Of a stretch of 64,000 nt of DNA, positions 1-12,630 are shown one piece after another. The position numbers were made by a program, and so were the translations under genes. The notes beneath the pieces were generated by a model. That model had not been told where the DNA came from and did no database searches. It saw only the letters and a program-made list of their open reading frames with translations. Positions within the stretch are counted from its first letter, which is position 1. Each line of letters starts with the position of its first letter. Source of the stretch: Sinotaia quadrata (taxonomy: Eukaryota; Mollusca; Gastropoda; Architaenioglossa; Viviparidae); the NCBI GenBank assembly GCA_028829895.1, contig CM054180.1, positions 103,344,635 to 103,408,634 of the forward strand. Direction: 5' to 3'.

Positions 1-413
1 AAATTGCGTGGTTTAATCATCTTTTTCTCAGAATCAATCATGTAATGTGTGCTGCTCACCTAAACTACTATTGCTGACTGACTGAATAACACTTTTGTAT
101 ATTGTATAGATCTTCATCTAAGGGGATTCTGAGAGTCTTATATCACAGTCCAGTATATCTAAATATCTTTGACCCATAGTATACAGGGGAATTACTGGTG
201 TCATATGTTTAAAAATTTCAAGTTAATGTAACCACTCGCATTCCACTGTGATACTACTGCATTCTAAACTTCTCAATTGTCGATGTGTAACTCCCATGTA
301 AGGAGTGATTTTGGTCCCCAGAGTATTGAAAGTAAGGCTTCTGAATACTAATTAGTTGACTTAATGGTTGGTTCACATGAAAAATTGTAGTTTGTGTTCA
401 TTGTGAATTTCAG

Positions 414-501
414 GTGATTTTTCTCATTGGCAATAAGTGTGATTTGGATGCTCAGAGAGATGTCACATATGAAGAAGCCAAACAATTTGCAGAGGAAAAT
501 G
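414..501 (+). CDS. RAB14: RAB14 exon (G4 motif)
   Basis: The exon follows a TTTCAG acceptor and ends at G|GTGAGT. It reads [11 protein letters not shown]...[10 protein letters not shown] plus the first base of a Gly codon. It holds the NKxD guanine-binding motif. Confidence 0.95.
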
Positions 502-3500
502 GTGAGTGTGCCTTTTTATTCTTCAGTCTATTTATGGATGTCTCTTAATTCTGTTATCATTTAATTAAAACCTGTGTACTGTATCTCTGAAAACATTATC
601 AGAAAGCACTGCCAGTATTTGTATAATTATGTTGGGAAAAGTTTGATGTTTTATAGCAATCTTTGAATCATACCATAGAAATAATTTTCATATGTACATG
701 ATTGTATTTTTGATTTACCATACATAAATTCAAGTTCATTGACTTCAGATGGATTAATTAATATTTCTACAGCTAACTACAGTTCTAGAAAATGTGTGTA
801 TGTGTTGCAATTGAAATGATTTATTAATGACTTATTAGTTTTTAAGTTTTTGTTAATTTCCATTAAAAAGCACTGAATGAAACAAATGATCTGAGCATTT
901 GTATAGTATACTTTTAAAAAGAAATGTTAATATCACACAGAAATACTGAGTGTCTTTTAGTAGGTAGTCCCAACGTCACTTTTTTGCAGGAATAAGTAAC
1001 GTTTAGTGCACACATTTGGTGATTTTGTAGCAAAGTTTGATATTTTAATACACTTTATTTCTTGATGAAACTTGATAAAATTAAAGATCATTTCTTTATT
1101 TAACATGCAATTGTATTTTATTTAAAGTGATTTAAACCAAGTCTGAAAGAAAATTAATTACACTTTTTAAGTGTTAGACCTGTTTTTGCTGAAAATGGAG
1201 CCTCACAACTGTAAATGTCAACGTGATCAAAAAATTTGGATTTCTTTTGCATGCGACTGCACATGACTTTCTTATATCAAAAAAGAACAAAAAATAAAGG
1301 TGTAACCATAAGCTTTCTTCAGATCCATTATTTTTTTTAGCAGAACTTTACTGAAGCATCACTTAAAAACTTGGCTATTTTGACATTTTTCATGGTTCGT
1401 AGCCACCTTGAAAAGTCCTTGAGAAATGAGAGCCATCTTGAAAAGTACTTGAATTCTTTTTTAGTCCTTGAAAAGTACTTGAATTTGCCTATAAACCGTT
1501 GAATTATATGAGAAGTCTTTGATTTTTAAAGAAATATCCCACCTCAGCCGTTTTTTTAATAAAATGCCGTGAAAATATTTTTAAGTTATATTACCACCAA
1601 CACAGTTTCGTTACTTTCGGATTTATGGTTTATTTTGGTATTTTGTTTCAGCTTCTTTCACTTTTTAAGTACTGTGTCCCAAGATAAGCTACCAGAAGTT
1701 CCAGTTTAGAGTACTCAGATATAGGTCATAACTTATCTTTAAAAAAATCATAATCCAATTCAGGTATAGGGCTTATTCTTTCATTTCAGCTGCATATGGC
1801 TTTTACATTAATTGCTTTTACCACAAATATACACATTCCATCTTGAATATATTGATTCTTTTCACTTCTGGTATTGGAGATTGCTGTTGGTGCAAACAAT
1901 TTTCTTCTTGCATATGAAGAAAGAGATTTTTTTTATTTTTTTATTTTTGATCCAGTTTTTACTTTAATATATTACACTTAACAATGCTTATGGTGAAGTG
2001 CATTTTCATTGAGAAATAGATATCCAAGTATGCTTGGTTTCGAGCATGTGAATCAGATAGACCCAAAGCAACGTATACAGCATCAGAAATGTTTATGCTG
2101 AAGTCAAGTGCACTGTATGCCAAGAAACAATCAATGAAAATTATCTTGCCTCCAAGGATGCACAGTCAAAAGTATTCCACATAAACCGGCAAGCTGGTTA
2201 TGCTTCAATTGTTTGTGGCATGGGTTCTAGTGCTCTGAGAATTTTTTGTGAAAATTTAGATTTGCCTGCTATGCACCACAAAACATTTCATCAGCATGCA
2301 AACAAAATGTTTAGTAAAGTGGAAGACTTTAGAAATCTGCCTCAAGAAAGTGTGTGGAGTTTGCCCTCATAACGGCAGTGAGGGAGTTTAACTTTGGAGC
2401 TGCTGCTGACAGTGCCAGGTTCTTTTGGTTTTAAAACAGGACATCATATGGCTAGGCTTTGTGAGTCAAGAATGAGGAAAAGACTTAACAACAGCACATA
2501 GTATTTTAAAGACAAGGCCATAAAACGAAGAGACAAAGTCAGGGCTTCAAGAACCCAAAGACAAGAAGAACTTAATCAGCCGGAGGGTGGCCCAGCCTAT
2601 GGTGCTGGATTGTTCTAAGGTGATACAGTTTTTATCAATATCTTTGTTTAATACAGTTGTCTGGTAAAAATGGTGGGTTAAAATTTTAGGTAATGAGTAA
2701 TGAGGTTTTGAAATAAGTTTTCCCATTAGTTGATCCAGTATTGCAGTATTTTAAGGTTTAGTCCACATCTGGGTCTTATTCAATCAACTGTCTTCATATG
2801 GGATATGCCTCCTAATTGGAGAGGTTTGAGATCACACTTTTTAAAATTTTTACACTGGTTGGAGTTCCTAGGAGTTCTATCCACTTTTGCCACAAATTAA
2901 CCTAGTTTTGCAATATTAGCAGTTTTGGTCCATGTCCAGGTTTTGTTGATTCAGCAGAGAATCCCTCAGAGAAAAGACTTTTTTCTTTTGCAAATCTTTG
3001 CAGACTTTACAGACTCTTAGATATTTTACAAATTACTAATTAGATTATAACAAAAGTAAATGTAAAATAAGTAATAATTGTAAGTAAGAGTGTTCTATAT
3101 AATACTCACTCGACACACACACACCGCCTCCACCCATATACAAAAGGGTTCCGTTTTCCAATAATGTGCATATAAAATCCATGCAAATGGAGCTTAAGTA
3201 GCAGTTGGAAATAATGGGTGAATTCCAAGATCGCTTAATATTATATCCATGTTTGTGCATACTTACAATAAGATAATGCAAATAAGAAGGGATGAATATT
3301 TTAAAATTACAATAAATGGATTTATTTCATAAACAGTTTATTAGAAATTGATAATTTTTAAAGAATTGTACAAGACAATAATTATAAGAGTTAATCAAAG
3401 CCTGAGCCACAATATACTGTTTGTCAACTTTAAGCTTTAGTGAACAAATCTTCATCTTAGAAAACACTGTAAAGTAAGTAATATGTGATGGTTTTTGACA

Positions 3501-6500
3501 ATGCAAGAATAGTGCCAGATATAGTACTGATGTGTAATGAATGGAACTCATTAATGCCGAACATGAGGTGCAGCACAATATGTTGGCTCCGGTCAATGTT
3601 GACCAACACCTTCACTCCTTGATTGTGCATTTCTCTGTGGCTCCACTATGAAATATGCACTACAGTGCTTGGTTGTAAGTAGAAAATGGTCAAAATGCAT
3701 AATATATCTCTGTATTGTTATGTCTATATCATCCAACCTGTTTTTAACTAGTTTCCAAAATCAGGGATTTATGCTGTAATTGTATCGTTAAGCACTGTTG
3801 CAAAAAGATTTTTTATATATATATGAACATATTTTTTTGTGTACATGAATACATTTTTAAAATATTCAGAAAATATTAGTAATATTCAAAATTAATTGGA
3901 AATTATCAATTTATTTCCTGTTTGCTTTGTTGTTATTTTTTTAAGGAAATTTTGGTCATAAGTCTGAATGTTAATAAGTCAATTCTTGTAAGTCAGGTAT
4001 TACCTATACATGTATATTTGAATTTGGTTTCAATTATCAGAAATATAAAGCATTAAACAAAAGTTTACCAAATTCACACAAATGGATGTCACTCACATGG
4101 AGATGGATGTGAGTGAGTAAAGCAAACACTTATACAGAAAAGGGTATTTACTGTTTCAGATCCCCAAGCTATAGAGTTGGTGCCAGTCTATGCACATGGA
4201 TAAACTAATCTTCCATAAGGAAGTTTCATGTCAGAATTGTAAAACCCTTGTCAGGAGACTTTAGAGTATACACAATTTATCTAGAAAACCAGAATTAGTA
4301 AAGTACTTCTCCATATGACTGTAATACTTTTTTGTACTTGAAGAATTAATGCATTTTTTAAAATTTCAAATCAGGATAGTAATCCTGTAGCACTATTCAT
4401 TTGCTTGTTTCATAAATTTCTCTATTTAAAGAGTTCTTTTTAGAACTGTGCTTTTGTTTAATTATACTTTAAAATGTTGACTGCTGATGCAAAATATGAC
4501 AATATAATGCCTTCATCAGTATTGTGTTGTAGCCATATCTAGATGTATTCATAACTGTTTTATGTTGATTTGTGCGAGTGAAGGTGAGTCTGTGTATGCG
4601 TGCACACAAACACACACACACACACATACATATAAATCATGCTTTATAAATATTACAATGAACGGTTGCTTCCTTCTTTTTCTTTTTAATTGTTAAAGTA
4701 ATTTTTGTAATCTTTACAAAAACTATGTTGGGGGGGGGGTTCTCTTTTACTCTCCATTCCTCTTATTACCCTCTTCAAATTTCAATTCTTTGGTTTCACT
4801 TTAATCCTAAGTCAGATTTAATATCTTTACAGGTTTGATGTTTTTGGAATGCAGTGCTAAAACGTAAGTACTCACCTTTCATTCACAGGTGTTCAAACAA
4901 ACTGAATAATTTTTTTAAAATATTATTTTATTTTTTATTTTTGTTTTGTTTTGTATTTTTTTTTGGGGGGGGTTGTAACAAAATTTTGTTTTGTTTAAGA
5001 TGTATGCACATAAGTTTGTTTTTTTGTTGTTTTTTTTAATCCCCTGAACTGATACCCAGTCTAACAGTAGAAACAAAATGATGGTAATAAAGTCTTTTGC
5101 AGTTTGTTGACTATATTTGATCAGAAATGCTCCTCCCATTTTTACTGTATAATACTGTTTGGTGTCTTCCTGTTGAAAACAAGAATTCAATTCACCCATA
5201 AAAAATGCCAAAATTGCTAACTATTATGATCACTTATTTTTCATTCTAACAACTGATAGAAAAATCACTGCTTGAATGAGATACATACATTTGTGCAATC
5301 ATTCAGCCTAATCGAAAAGGTTGGCCAATTGATCTGAATTTCAAAAAGAAACAAAATCAGGGCACCATTTACAAAAGACAACAAGGAAGTCTAGTGGCAA
5401 CATTTTGGCAGGTTAAATGACCTATTAATAGTTAATATTCTTTCCACCAACAGTAGTCCATGTTTTGGTGAAGCTGATTGCAGAACATCAGCAGAAGAAA
5501 TTCCAGATCCAATTCTCGCATATAACCAGTCAATGACAAAATAGTTTTTATTACCCCTTGGCAGAAAGAGTAAGAAGTGGTGGAGATGCTGCACTTGGTT
5601 TTTGTTTCAAGTAGCCATCATCATTGGTTGGATTATTTATAAAGAAAACGAAATCAGCTATTGATCCTACATTGAAACCAATGTCTCATTTGGATTGTTG
5701 TTTGAGCATATCTAGAGCTCTAATTAAAGGTAACAGTCAGGAAAAAGTCTTCGAAAGAAGAACCATCAGTAACTGGTATTTCAAAACCATCCCCAGCAGA
5801 TGTTCCTGTACGTCTTCTTGGGCGAAAAAAACAGTGTTATGAATGTCGAGCAAAGAAGACTAAAACTAACTCTGATAAAGGCTAGAAACGGTTTTGCTGC
5901 TTGACCAGCAAAGTACACATTCGCAAAGGCCTATGCTTTGCATATTTCCACCAGAAACTGTAAATTAATTACTACAACAAATGTTGAGGAAAACAAAACA
6001 TCTCTGGACATTTCAATTTTTCTCATGAATTTTATTTTAATGTACAAATATAATTATATTATTAAATGCTATGCAGATCAATAGCCCATCCATTTCTTGA
6101 CTTTATTATATTTTTTCATTAGATTAGCTTTATAAATTATTTTTTAATTAATTATTTTGTGGGGTCAGGTACACTTTTGATTAGAGTGATCTTCCTTGGT
6201 TGAATTTAACATTAACACTTGTCCATGCTGATAAAGAATTTTGTTTTAAAAAAAAATGCCCATGGTAGAACCATGCTTAGTTATGCTTCCTTCCATAAAT
6301 GGGAATTTTGTTAGCTTGCTGACAGTTTTATAATATGTAGTTATGAATTTTTACATGCACATTTGGTGATTTATTTATCTATTGAATGTTTGTTTTAGTT
6401 AATAAATTTGTATAATGGCATATATTAGTCTTTATTTAGTGTCCACTATTACCACATTCGGGAACATTTCTACAGTTTTAATATACTTGCCTCTAGTAAA

Positions 6501-8986
6501 TGCAAGTTTAGACTTAGCTTACTTTACAGTGGTACTTCCACAAAGTAAGGTTTCTTATTGCTGATTATTTAGTCATGTTACTGGTAAGCATATCTGATAC
6601 TGTAAATAACTAATGCTGTTTAGTCATGTTACAGGTAAGCAGATCTGACACTATAAAATACTAATGCTGTTTAGTCATGTTACAGGTAAGCAGATCTGAT
6701 ACTTTAAATGACTAATGCTGCTTTATCATGTTACAGGTAAGCAGATGTTACCCTAAATGATTAATGCTTAGTCCTTTGCTTTCAGTGGTGAAAATGTGGA
6801 GGATGCTTTTTTGGACACTGCTAAAAAGATCTACCAAAATATTCAGGATGGAAGGTAAGTTTGTTTTTGTTACTGGTAATTGTTGTAGAATTTATATTTT
6901 TATTAATGTATTCAGTTGCCTTAATCCTTCATTGTCCAATTCATGCATTCATATAACCAAACCTTTCTTGAGGAAAGCCTCCTGATTTCCAACATGTATA
7001 TTGTAAAAAATATATAAATTTTAACCTATAGTAGTGGCAGACACTTGGTTGAATCAGAATATAATGCAACTGAATTATGTCGTGTGGCAGAGGATACATT
7101 ATTCACTGCAGAACTCTTCATATATGGTAACTGTGTGCTTGCCTTTATAATTATTACTGCTTGTTCCTGAAAGACTTGGTTTTGTAGATAAGTATTTCAC
7201 ATTTTCATTGAAATAATTTTCTTTTAAGTAAATAAAAGTTTTTTAAAAATTTCAAGCAGCATTTATAGTGTTATAATTACAAATTCATAATTTTGCCAAC
7301 CATCATATTTTACTTTTATACACAGAATTTTAAAACAATATTTTTAAAATTCATACTATACGTGCAGTTTTCTTGCAATTAACCTGGTCTTTATCAGTCT
7401 TTATAGGACTTTTTACCTGACTCCCATACCAGATTTTAATTTGATGTATCCTTCAAATAAAATGTCATTCTGTTATTTGTTTTAAATATTTTAAAGTTTG
7501 AATTTTATTTGTAGTACAAAATTATTTAAAAATTAGAAAGCAAGATAATATTTCCTTTATTAATTATTGTCCTTTTTTTTTTTTAATTGAATGCTAATGA
7601 TATAGACTTTGATTATTTCATGTAGGCCATACTAACCGTCTGTCATACATTTGCATTTTTCCAAAGATGTCAACTGTTGATAATGGTGTAAAAATTAAAG
7701 ATACTCAATTTTGATAGGGAAGAAATTTGCTTTGCAAAGGGAACGTTTGCAAATATGGCTTCTATCCATTACTATATAACCACTTTATTTTAAATAAATC
7801 ACTGAAGTTCAGACAGACACAAAAGCCCCAGCTCATTCAGTTTTGGATATGCCAGTGCTCAGGGTTTCTGCTTAGGTCTGAAATTCTGAAAAAAAAGTGT
7901 GGAATTTTACTTAAGCTTTCTTGGGTCTAGAAGAAAGTCTAGAGAAGGTCTTAAATTTGATGGGATTTTTACAATTGTGATTGTGTGGTTGTCCACAGAC
8001 TAAAAATCGGAAATCTTGACCCCCATCTATTGGCCTGATTTTAATAGATCGTATGCAAGTCAAACAAGATTTGATTGGCTGCAACAGTTGGTAATAAGTA
8101 CACTTATAGAACCAAAAAAATATTTATTTACTTTTTTGTCTTGGAATCCTGTTTTTATTCACTTCAAGAAGACTAAATTTTGTTACCTAATTTTGACTTG
8201 GTATTATTTAATCACTTAAACATTTTTAGGGGGTGGTGGTGGGAATTAATGTTAAATGAACATTCAGTTATGGAAACTAACTCTTCTTTGGTGACTCTGT
8301 GGCTGGAGTTATTTACCTTTGGTCTTGTTAGAGTAAATTAAATTTGTAATTTCTTTTACAAGTTTTGATATCTTTTTTAATTTATTTTTTAAAAATTCAA
8401 AGTGGTTTGATGATCTACTTAAAAACCTTAAAAATTGTTATTTCATTTTATTGATTTCTTGCATGTCAGATAATAAAAGTTCACTCAGTATAATTTACAT
8501 TATGATAGTTGTTAACATGCAAATTTGAACTTGCTATTTGTGTGTACGTGATTGTTCAATGATTTAATTATTTATTTTAAAATCACCTCTGAATTAAAGT
8601 ATGATTGGATTTGGAATGCATGGTGTTAAATATTTTGTGAAGCTGTATGGTAATAAAAGTTTGATTATTCATATTTACTTCTTTATTTATTTGTATGTTT
8701 AGGAGTTCACACATTCTAAAATTAAAACCAATGTATCTATTTATTAATAACTCTGGAATACTGTTCTTTTTTCATTTTAAATAAATATGGAATTATCATA
8801 CATTTAAATATCTTTAAAAGGTGAAAATTAATAACTAGAAGGGAAAAGAAGTTATTTTCTGTTTTTCTCTATTTTCACAGTCTGGACCTAAATGCTGCAG
8901 AGTCTGGTGTTCAGCATAAGCCAGCCACACCCCGCAGTCCCATTGCCAATGATCAGCCCCCTAGTAAAGAGGGCTGTGCTTGCTAG
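414..8986 (+). CDS. RAB14: Rab14 small GTPase, C-terminal half (4 exons, 5' partial)
   Basis: Ras-superfamily GTPase of the Rab14 type, which cycles between GDP and GTP forms on early endosomes and Golgi membranes and directs recycling and TGN-endosome traffic. Spliced exons are 414-501, 4833-4863, 6786-6854 and 8881-8986, all with GT/AG borders and compatible phases. They encode the G4 guanine-specificity motif (GNKCDL), the run [15 protein letters not shown] typical of Rab14, the G5 motif (ECSAK), then [36 protein letters not shown] and a terminal CAC. The CxC end is the usual double geranylgeranylation signal; vertebrate Rab14 ends CGC. The G1-G3 motifs and start codon lie left of the window. 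Identity comes from recalled family sequence, is close to residue-for-residue, and separates it from the related Rab2 and Rab4. Confidence 0.95.
502..4832 (+). other. RAB14 intron between the G4 and G5 exons
   Basis: A 4.3-kb AT-rich intron. It holds short reiterations of a 'cttgaaaagtacttgaa' phrase near 1405-1485, a Mutator-like transposase relic near 2061-2618, a short CA run near 4608-4626 and a G run near 4731. Nothing else in it looks coding. Confidence 0.85.
2061..2618 (+). pseudogene. Internally deleted Mutator-like transposase relic
   Basis: One frame from about 2061 to a stop at 2370-2372 reads KCTVCQETI, then [38 protein letters not shown] and HQHANKMF. I recognise the pattern 'F-x-I-N-R-x-A ... 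A-x-x-x-G-x-G ... L-x-x-F-C-x-x-x-x-(L/M)-P-x-x' of animal Mutator-like transposase-domain proteins. After a gap, a second segment (about 2435-2618) reads [19 protein letters not shown], a stop, [20 protein letters not shown] and finally [14 protein letters not shown], like the C-terminal end of those proteins. The middle, where the catalytic DDE residues would be, is missing, and there are in-frame stops, so the copy is dead. Terminal inverted repeats were not identified. Family assignment is from memory. Confidence 0.55.
4833..4863 (+). CDS. RAB14: RAB14 microexon (G5 motif)
   Basis: A 31-nt exon lies between a TTTACAG acceptor and an AC|GTAAGT donor. It completes the Gly codon and reads LMFLECSAK plus two bases of Thr. 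It contains the SAK (G5) motif. It is too short to find as an ORF, but phase and family sequence fix it. Confidence 0.92.
5297..5965 (+). pseudogene. Decayed piggyBac-family transposase (C-terminal part)
   Basis: Fragments of a piggyBac (DDE_Tnp_1_7) transposase can be read on the + strand across several frames, in the expected order. They are [17 protein letters not shown] near 5360-5410 (compare the family's '..lva..W.DkR.V' segment), [12 protein letters not shown] near 5499-5535 (the 'YN..M' segment before the catalytic region's end), [18 protein letters not shown] then [12 protein letters not shown] near 5562-5650 (the 'RKsKKWW...ff.l.d....Na.ilY' signature), and [15 protein letters not shown] then a Cys-rich end with CFAYFH near 5820-5965 (the C-terminal Cys-rich domain). 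Stops and frameshifts separate them, so the copy cannot be active. No inverted repeats or TTAA duplication were established. Confidence 0.7.
6570..6746 (+). repeat. Four 51-bp tandem repeats with juxtaposed splice-site motifs
   Basis: Units with a GGTAAG core at 6583, 6634, 6685 and 6736 are spaced 51 bp apart. The core phrase is AGTCATGTTACAGGTAAGCA; in three of the four copies ACAG abuts GTAAG, so a 3' splice-site end directly touches a consensus 5' splice site. The array ends about 40 bp before the RAB14 exon at 6786. Confidence 0.85.
6786..6854 (+). CDS. RAB14: RAB14 exon (alpha-5 helix region)
   Basis: The acceptor is TTTCAG|T and the donor AG|GTAAGT. The exon completes Thr and reads [22 protein letters not shown], then two bases of Ser. 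It corresponds to the last helix of the G domain. Confidence 0.95.
6855..8880 (+). other. Last RAB14 intron
   Basis: About 2 kb of AT-rich intron with no recognisable gene, array or transposase fragment. Confidence 0.8.
8881..8986 (+). CDS. RAB14: RAB14 last coding exon (hypervariable tail, CAC prenylation end)
   Basis: The acceptor is TTTTCACAG. The exon completes Ser and reads [20 protein letters not shown], then [14 protein letters not shown] and TAG at 8984-8986. The tail is the Rab hypervariable region that guides membrane targeting; CAC is the prenylated CxC. Confidence 0.95.
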
Positions 8987-9953
8987 TCTGTCACTTTGTC
9001 ACTGTCAGTGTGTCTGTGCTTTTGTTAATTGTAGCGCCGGTTTACTACAGTTTTTGTTTCTGAACCCTGACCTGTCATCGGTATCTGCATAAATGCTCTC
9101 ATTCTGACGCATTATCGTTTTCTTTGATTCCTTATTCTCTTTCTCCTCTTTCTATGTCATCTCTGTCTACTGTGCTCTTTCAGTGCCTCTTCAGTTTCTA
9201 ATAATGTTTCTTTTGACTCAAACTGCTCTTCATTTCTTAAGTCTAATCTGTTTTATGATTATGACAATTTATTATGGTCCTCTGTTCTGGCTGTGAAGAA
9301 TTTTGCATATCCATTACATAATTTAAGCTCTGGGCTGCTGTATAAGGAAAAATTTTTTTTAAGGATTCCCAGAAAAATATTTAGGCTATTATTATTCTCT
9401 AATTTAAGTACGAATAATCCCTGTTGCTAAACAGATTCAGTAGCTTGTGGACCATTACAACATATAATGTTGCCAAAGAATGCTGGCAGAAAATACAGTT
9501 AGAGCAGAATATTACAATTTATTTTTATTTTTATTAATTTTGTTTGAGAGAGGAAAAAGAAGAAAGAAAGGCATTCTTGAAACCTTGCAGAATATGAGTC
9601 AAGCTTGATGTAGCATTAGCAATTGACCCACAAGAACCATGTAAAGCTGAATTTCTCGTTTGTCTTTTCACCTGTTATTTTATTTGTCTTTGCCTTGTTT
9701 TGTCCTGTTTGTTGCCTCTGTGAAGTCTGATTTGTTCAGTCTATAGCCATTCCAAGCTTTGGAGAGAGATATGATTTACAGAACTGGATGCTTGGAGAAG
9801 TAAATGTTTAAAAGACGAATGCGGATTGTGGTGCACCATCCAATCAAGAGCTGGTGACCTGTTCATTTGCACTTTTGTTCACCTACCTGTGAATAATGAT
9901 AAACAGTATATTCTTGTCTATACTGAACATAAATTTGTGTGATATATAATAAA
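8987..9953 (+). other. RAB14 3' UTR (minimum extent)
   Basis: AT-rich sequence follows the RAB14 stop. A canonical AATAAA lies at 9948-9953 and another at 10328-10333. Either could end the mRNA, and longer ends are possible because Rab14 mRNAs often have long 3' UTRs. The extent is inferred. Confidence 0.45.
9948..9953 (+). terminator. Candidate RAB14 polyadenylation signal
   Basis: Canonical AATAAA about 960 bp after the stop codon. A second AATAAA is at 10328-10333. In AT-rich DNA this hexamer is common, so the choice is uncertain. Confidence 0.4.
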
Positions 9954-12439
9954 CACAGTTTAAATCGTTAATGGTAAGTTATTTAAGGGCTTGCTTGCTT
10001 CCGTTTAGTGTGCGTTGGTATTTGGCTATGCAGTGTGGGCTGGATAGTAAAATATATTCGGTGACAGCCTAACTGGAGCTATAGCAATTTAGACAGTACA
10101 TACAGTAGTAGTGTGTGTGTGTATGAGCTGAATGGAGAATTGGTGTCATTTGTAATAGTTGACATTTTGAGTAAAACAAATTGACAATTTTTTTACACAT
10201 TTTTAATTGACCAGCTCCTTGACAGTGGTTCATGTGTATGAATGTGTGTGCATGCTTGTAAACCTTGTTAAGATTATTTTCACAATTAAGATATTAATAT
10301 GTAAAACAATTGTAGATAATTCTGTGTAATAAAGGAATTATTAATTTCATTATTATTATGCTTGTTAATGATTGCAAACTATTTGTGCTTAGACCATAGG
10401 TTTGTTTTCATTACACATAAAAAAAAAAATATTTACATTTCAGATTACAGTCTTGAAATGTTGCCAATGTATGATTCATTTGAATTGAGATATTTGTATC
10501 TCTTTTTATTTATTTTGTATGTGCATTGGTGTGTTGATTTTTCTGTTTATCTGTAAAGGTATGCAATTTTGTTTTCTCGGTGTTGTCCTATATTATACCT
10601 TTTCTTTCCGCAAGGTGATATTTGTTTATTGAGTTGTTTTGTTTTATTAATTGATTTTGTTTCCCTCAGAATCATTCACTGTGTGATTTACTGATTTTAA
10701 ATTACTATTATGGTGGCTCTTTTTGTTTTCATTTTTCATTTTCTGAACAAAACTCAACAATTCACCTACTGATTTGCTAGTTTGAAACAATAGTTTAAAT
10801 TAAGCAAATTAAATTTTAAAAAATAATGGAGAACAGATTAACAAATAATTAATTATACAACACATCCAAGCTAAAAGTTATTATTTACAAAGTAACCCTC
10901 AAAGTCAGCACACATTTCCAGAATACTGCTAAGAGATCGTATACTAAAATCTTCAACATTAATGCACAATATCTATCAAATTGATGTTTGGTTGGGGGTT
11001 TTTTTTGGTCTTTATATATTGATTTTTAAATGAATTAATCATCCCATCACAATGCTTTCACGATTGAGAGGAATCTTTAATTGAGTTTCATTTGCATGCC
11101 ATTAATAGAAATTGATGTTAAAATGCATCATATTCTTTGGTATTGAAAATAATTTGATTTTTTTCAAAATTATTATTATTGAAACATGAGAATGATGTAT
11201 TTCAGCAAGATTGATTGGTCAATAATCCGTCACAAGCAGCAGCATTTTCATCTGCCAGAGTATTTAAATTTAACCAATACGAAAATGCCTAGTCTGTGCA
11301 CTCTAGGGAAGATCAAACATAATATTTTTGCAAACTTCTTTAATAATTTCAATTATGGAGTTTTTTCCAGTCTGGTTTAATACTATCTGAGCTGTTATTG
11401 ACAATGTATATTTATAAATAAAATACTAATAATTTGTAATTTTCTAGAACACATTTTATTAACATTGTGTAGTGAGTGTAGATAATGAACACTACCTATG
11501 AATTTTTTTTTTTAAATCAAATCTAAAGATATTTTATAACATCACTTTTGCTAATTAGGTTTATTTATTCAGTCTAAATTGTTTGAGATCATTGTGTTTC
11601 CTTCTTGATTAAACGTTTCTTGATCTTAATTATTGTCTGTAATGTAGTTGACATAATGGTGCTCTAATTTACCTGATTTAATTTATTTTCTTATAGTTAA
11701 TGTTGTCCTGTCTCTGGTGTCGCAAAGCACAAATGCATACAAGATTTTAGTCATTTAATGATTTAGTAATATAATTGGTTACTTTTAGACATTTTAAAAG
11801 AATATATATGTAGACACGTTTTAAAAATAAATATACAGAGCTCTACTAGACTCTATTAGGTAACAAGTGTCAGATAGAGCTATTGTTAAACAATATTAAA
11901 GTGTTTAATTCCAGTTCTTTTAAATATAAATGTAGAGGGGTATTTACTAGAATCCATTAGGTAAGATGTAGCTATTATTAACTAAAGTATTTATTTAGAT
12001 AAAGAAATTGCTGTTGCTAACAGTCCGAAAGTATTTCATTTTTTTTTAAAAGGATCATTGCTACTTCATTCCAAATGACTGACTCAGATCACACTGCCAT
12101 TTCCTGTAAAAGAAAACCAACACTTTTTAGTTTTACCTGCCACTTTCATCTGTACATAATCTGGAAACAACCTATTCAGACACTTTAGCTGAGATAATTC
12201 AAACCAAAAGGAATCTATTGGAAGTTGTACTTGCAAAGGATTTCTTTTTAACTGGAGCATCTGCTAACACCCACTATATGTCCGAAGGATTCTTTATCAA
12301 TTGAACACATTTTAATTTGCCAGTGCCTCTCTCTGCAAATATGGATACACCAAACAGTGATATTACATGTAAACTCAGCCAGTTTTCAGTACTTGGATCT
12401 GTTTTTAAGCATTAAAAAGCAGTAGATTATGTGAGTGAT

Positions 12440-12630
12440 CAGATTTAAACATTGATGTAATGTAATTGTAAAGTAGACCTGATGTAACAGTGAAGCAGAC
12501 CTGTTGGTCCACATTGATGTAACCGTGAAGTGGACCTGTTGGTCCACAGTGATGTAACATTGAAATAGATTTTTGGTCTGCATTGTAACAGTGAAGTAGA
12601 CTACAGTCCCAGTGATGTAATAGTACATTA
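12440..12630. repeat. Degenerate 35-bp minisatellite
   Basis: Units sharing GATGTAACAGTGAAG and CCTGTTGGTCCACA start near 12481, 12516 and 12551. Decayed copies lie on both sides. Confidence 0.75.

Larger units (their letters stand above)
4864..6785 (+). other. RAB14 intron with piggyBac relic and splice-motif repeat
   Basis: A 1.9-kb intron. It contains a piggyBac transposase relic (about 5297-5965) and, directly upstream of the next exon, four 51-bp repeats. The rest is AT-rich and unrecognised. Confidence 0.85.

Noticed and set aside
5391..5594. Minus-strand ORF of 67 codons
   Set aside because: It is antisense to the piggyBac relic.
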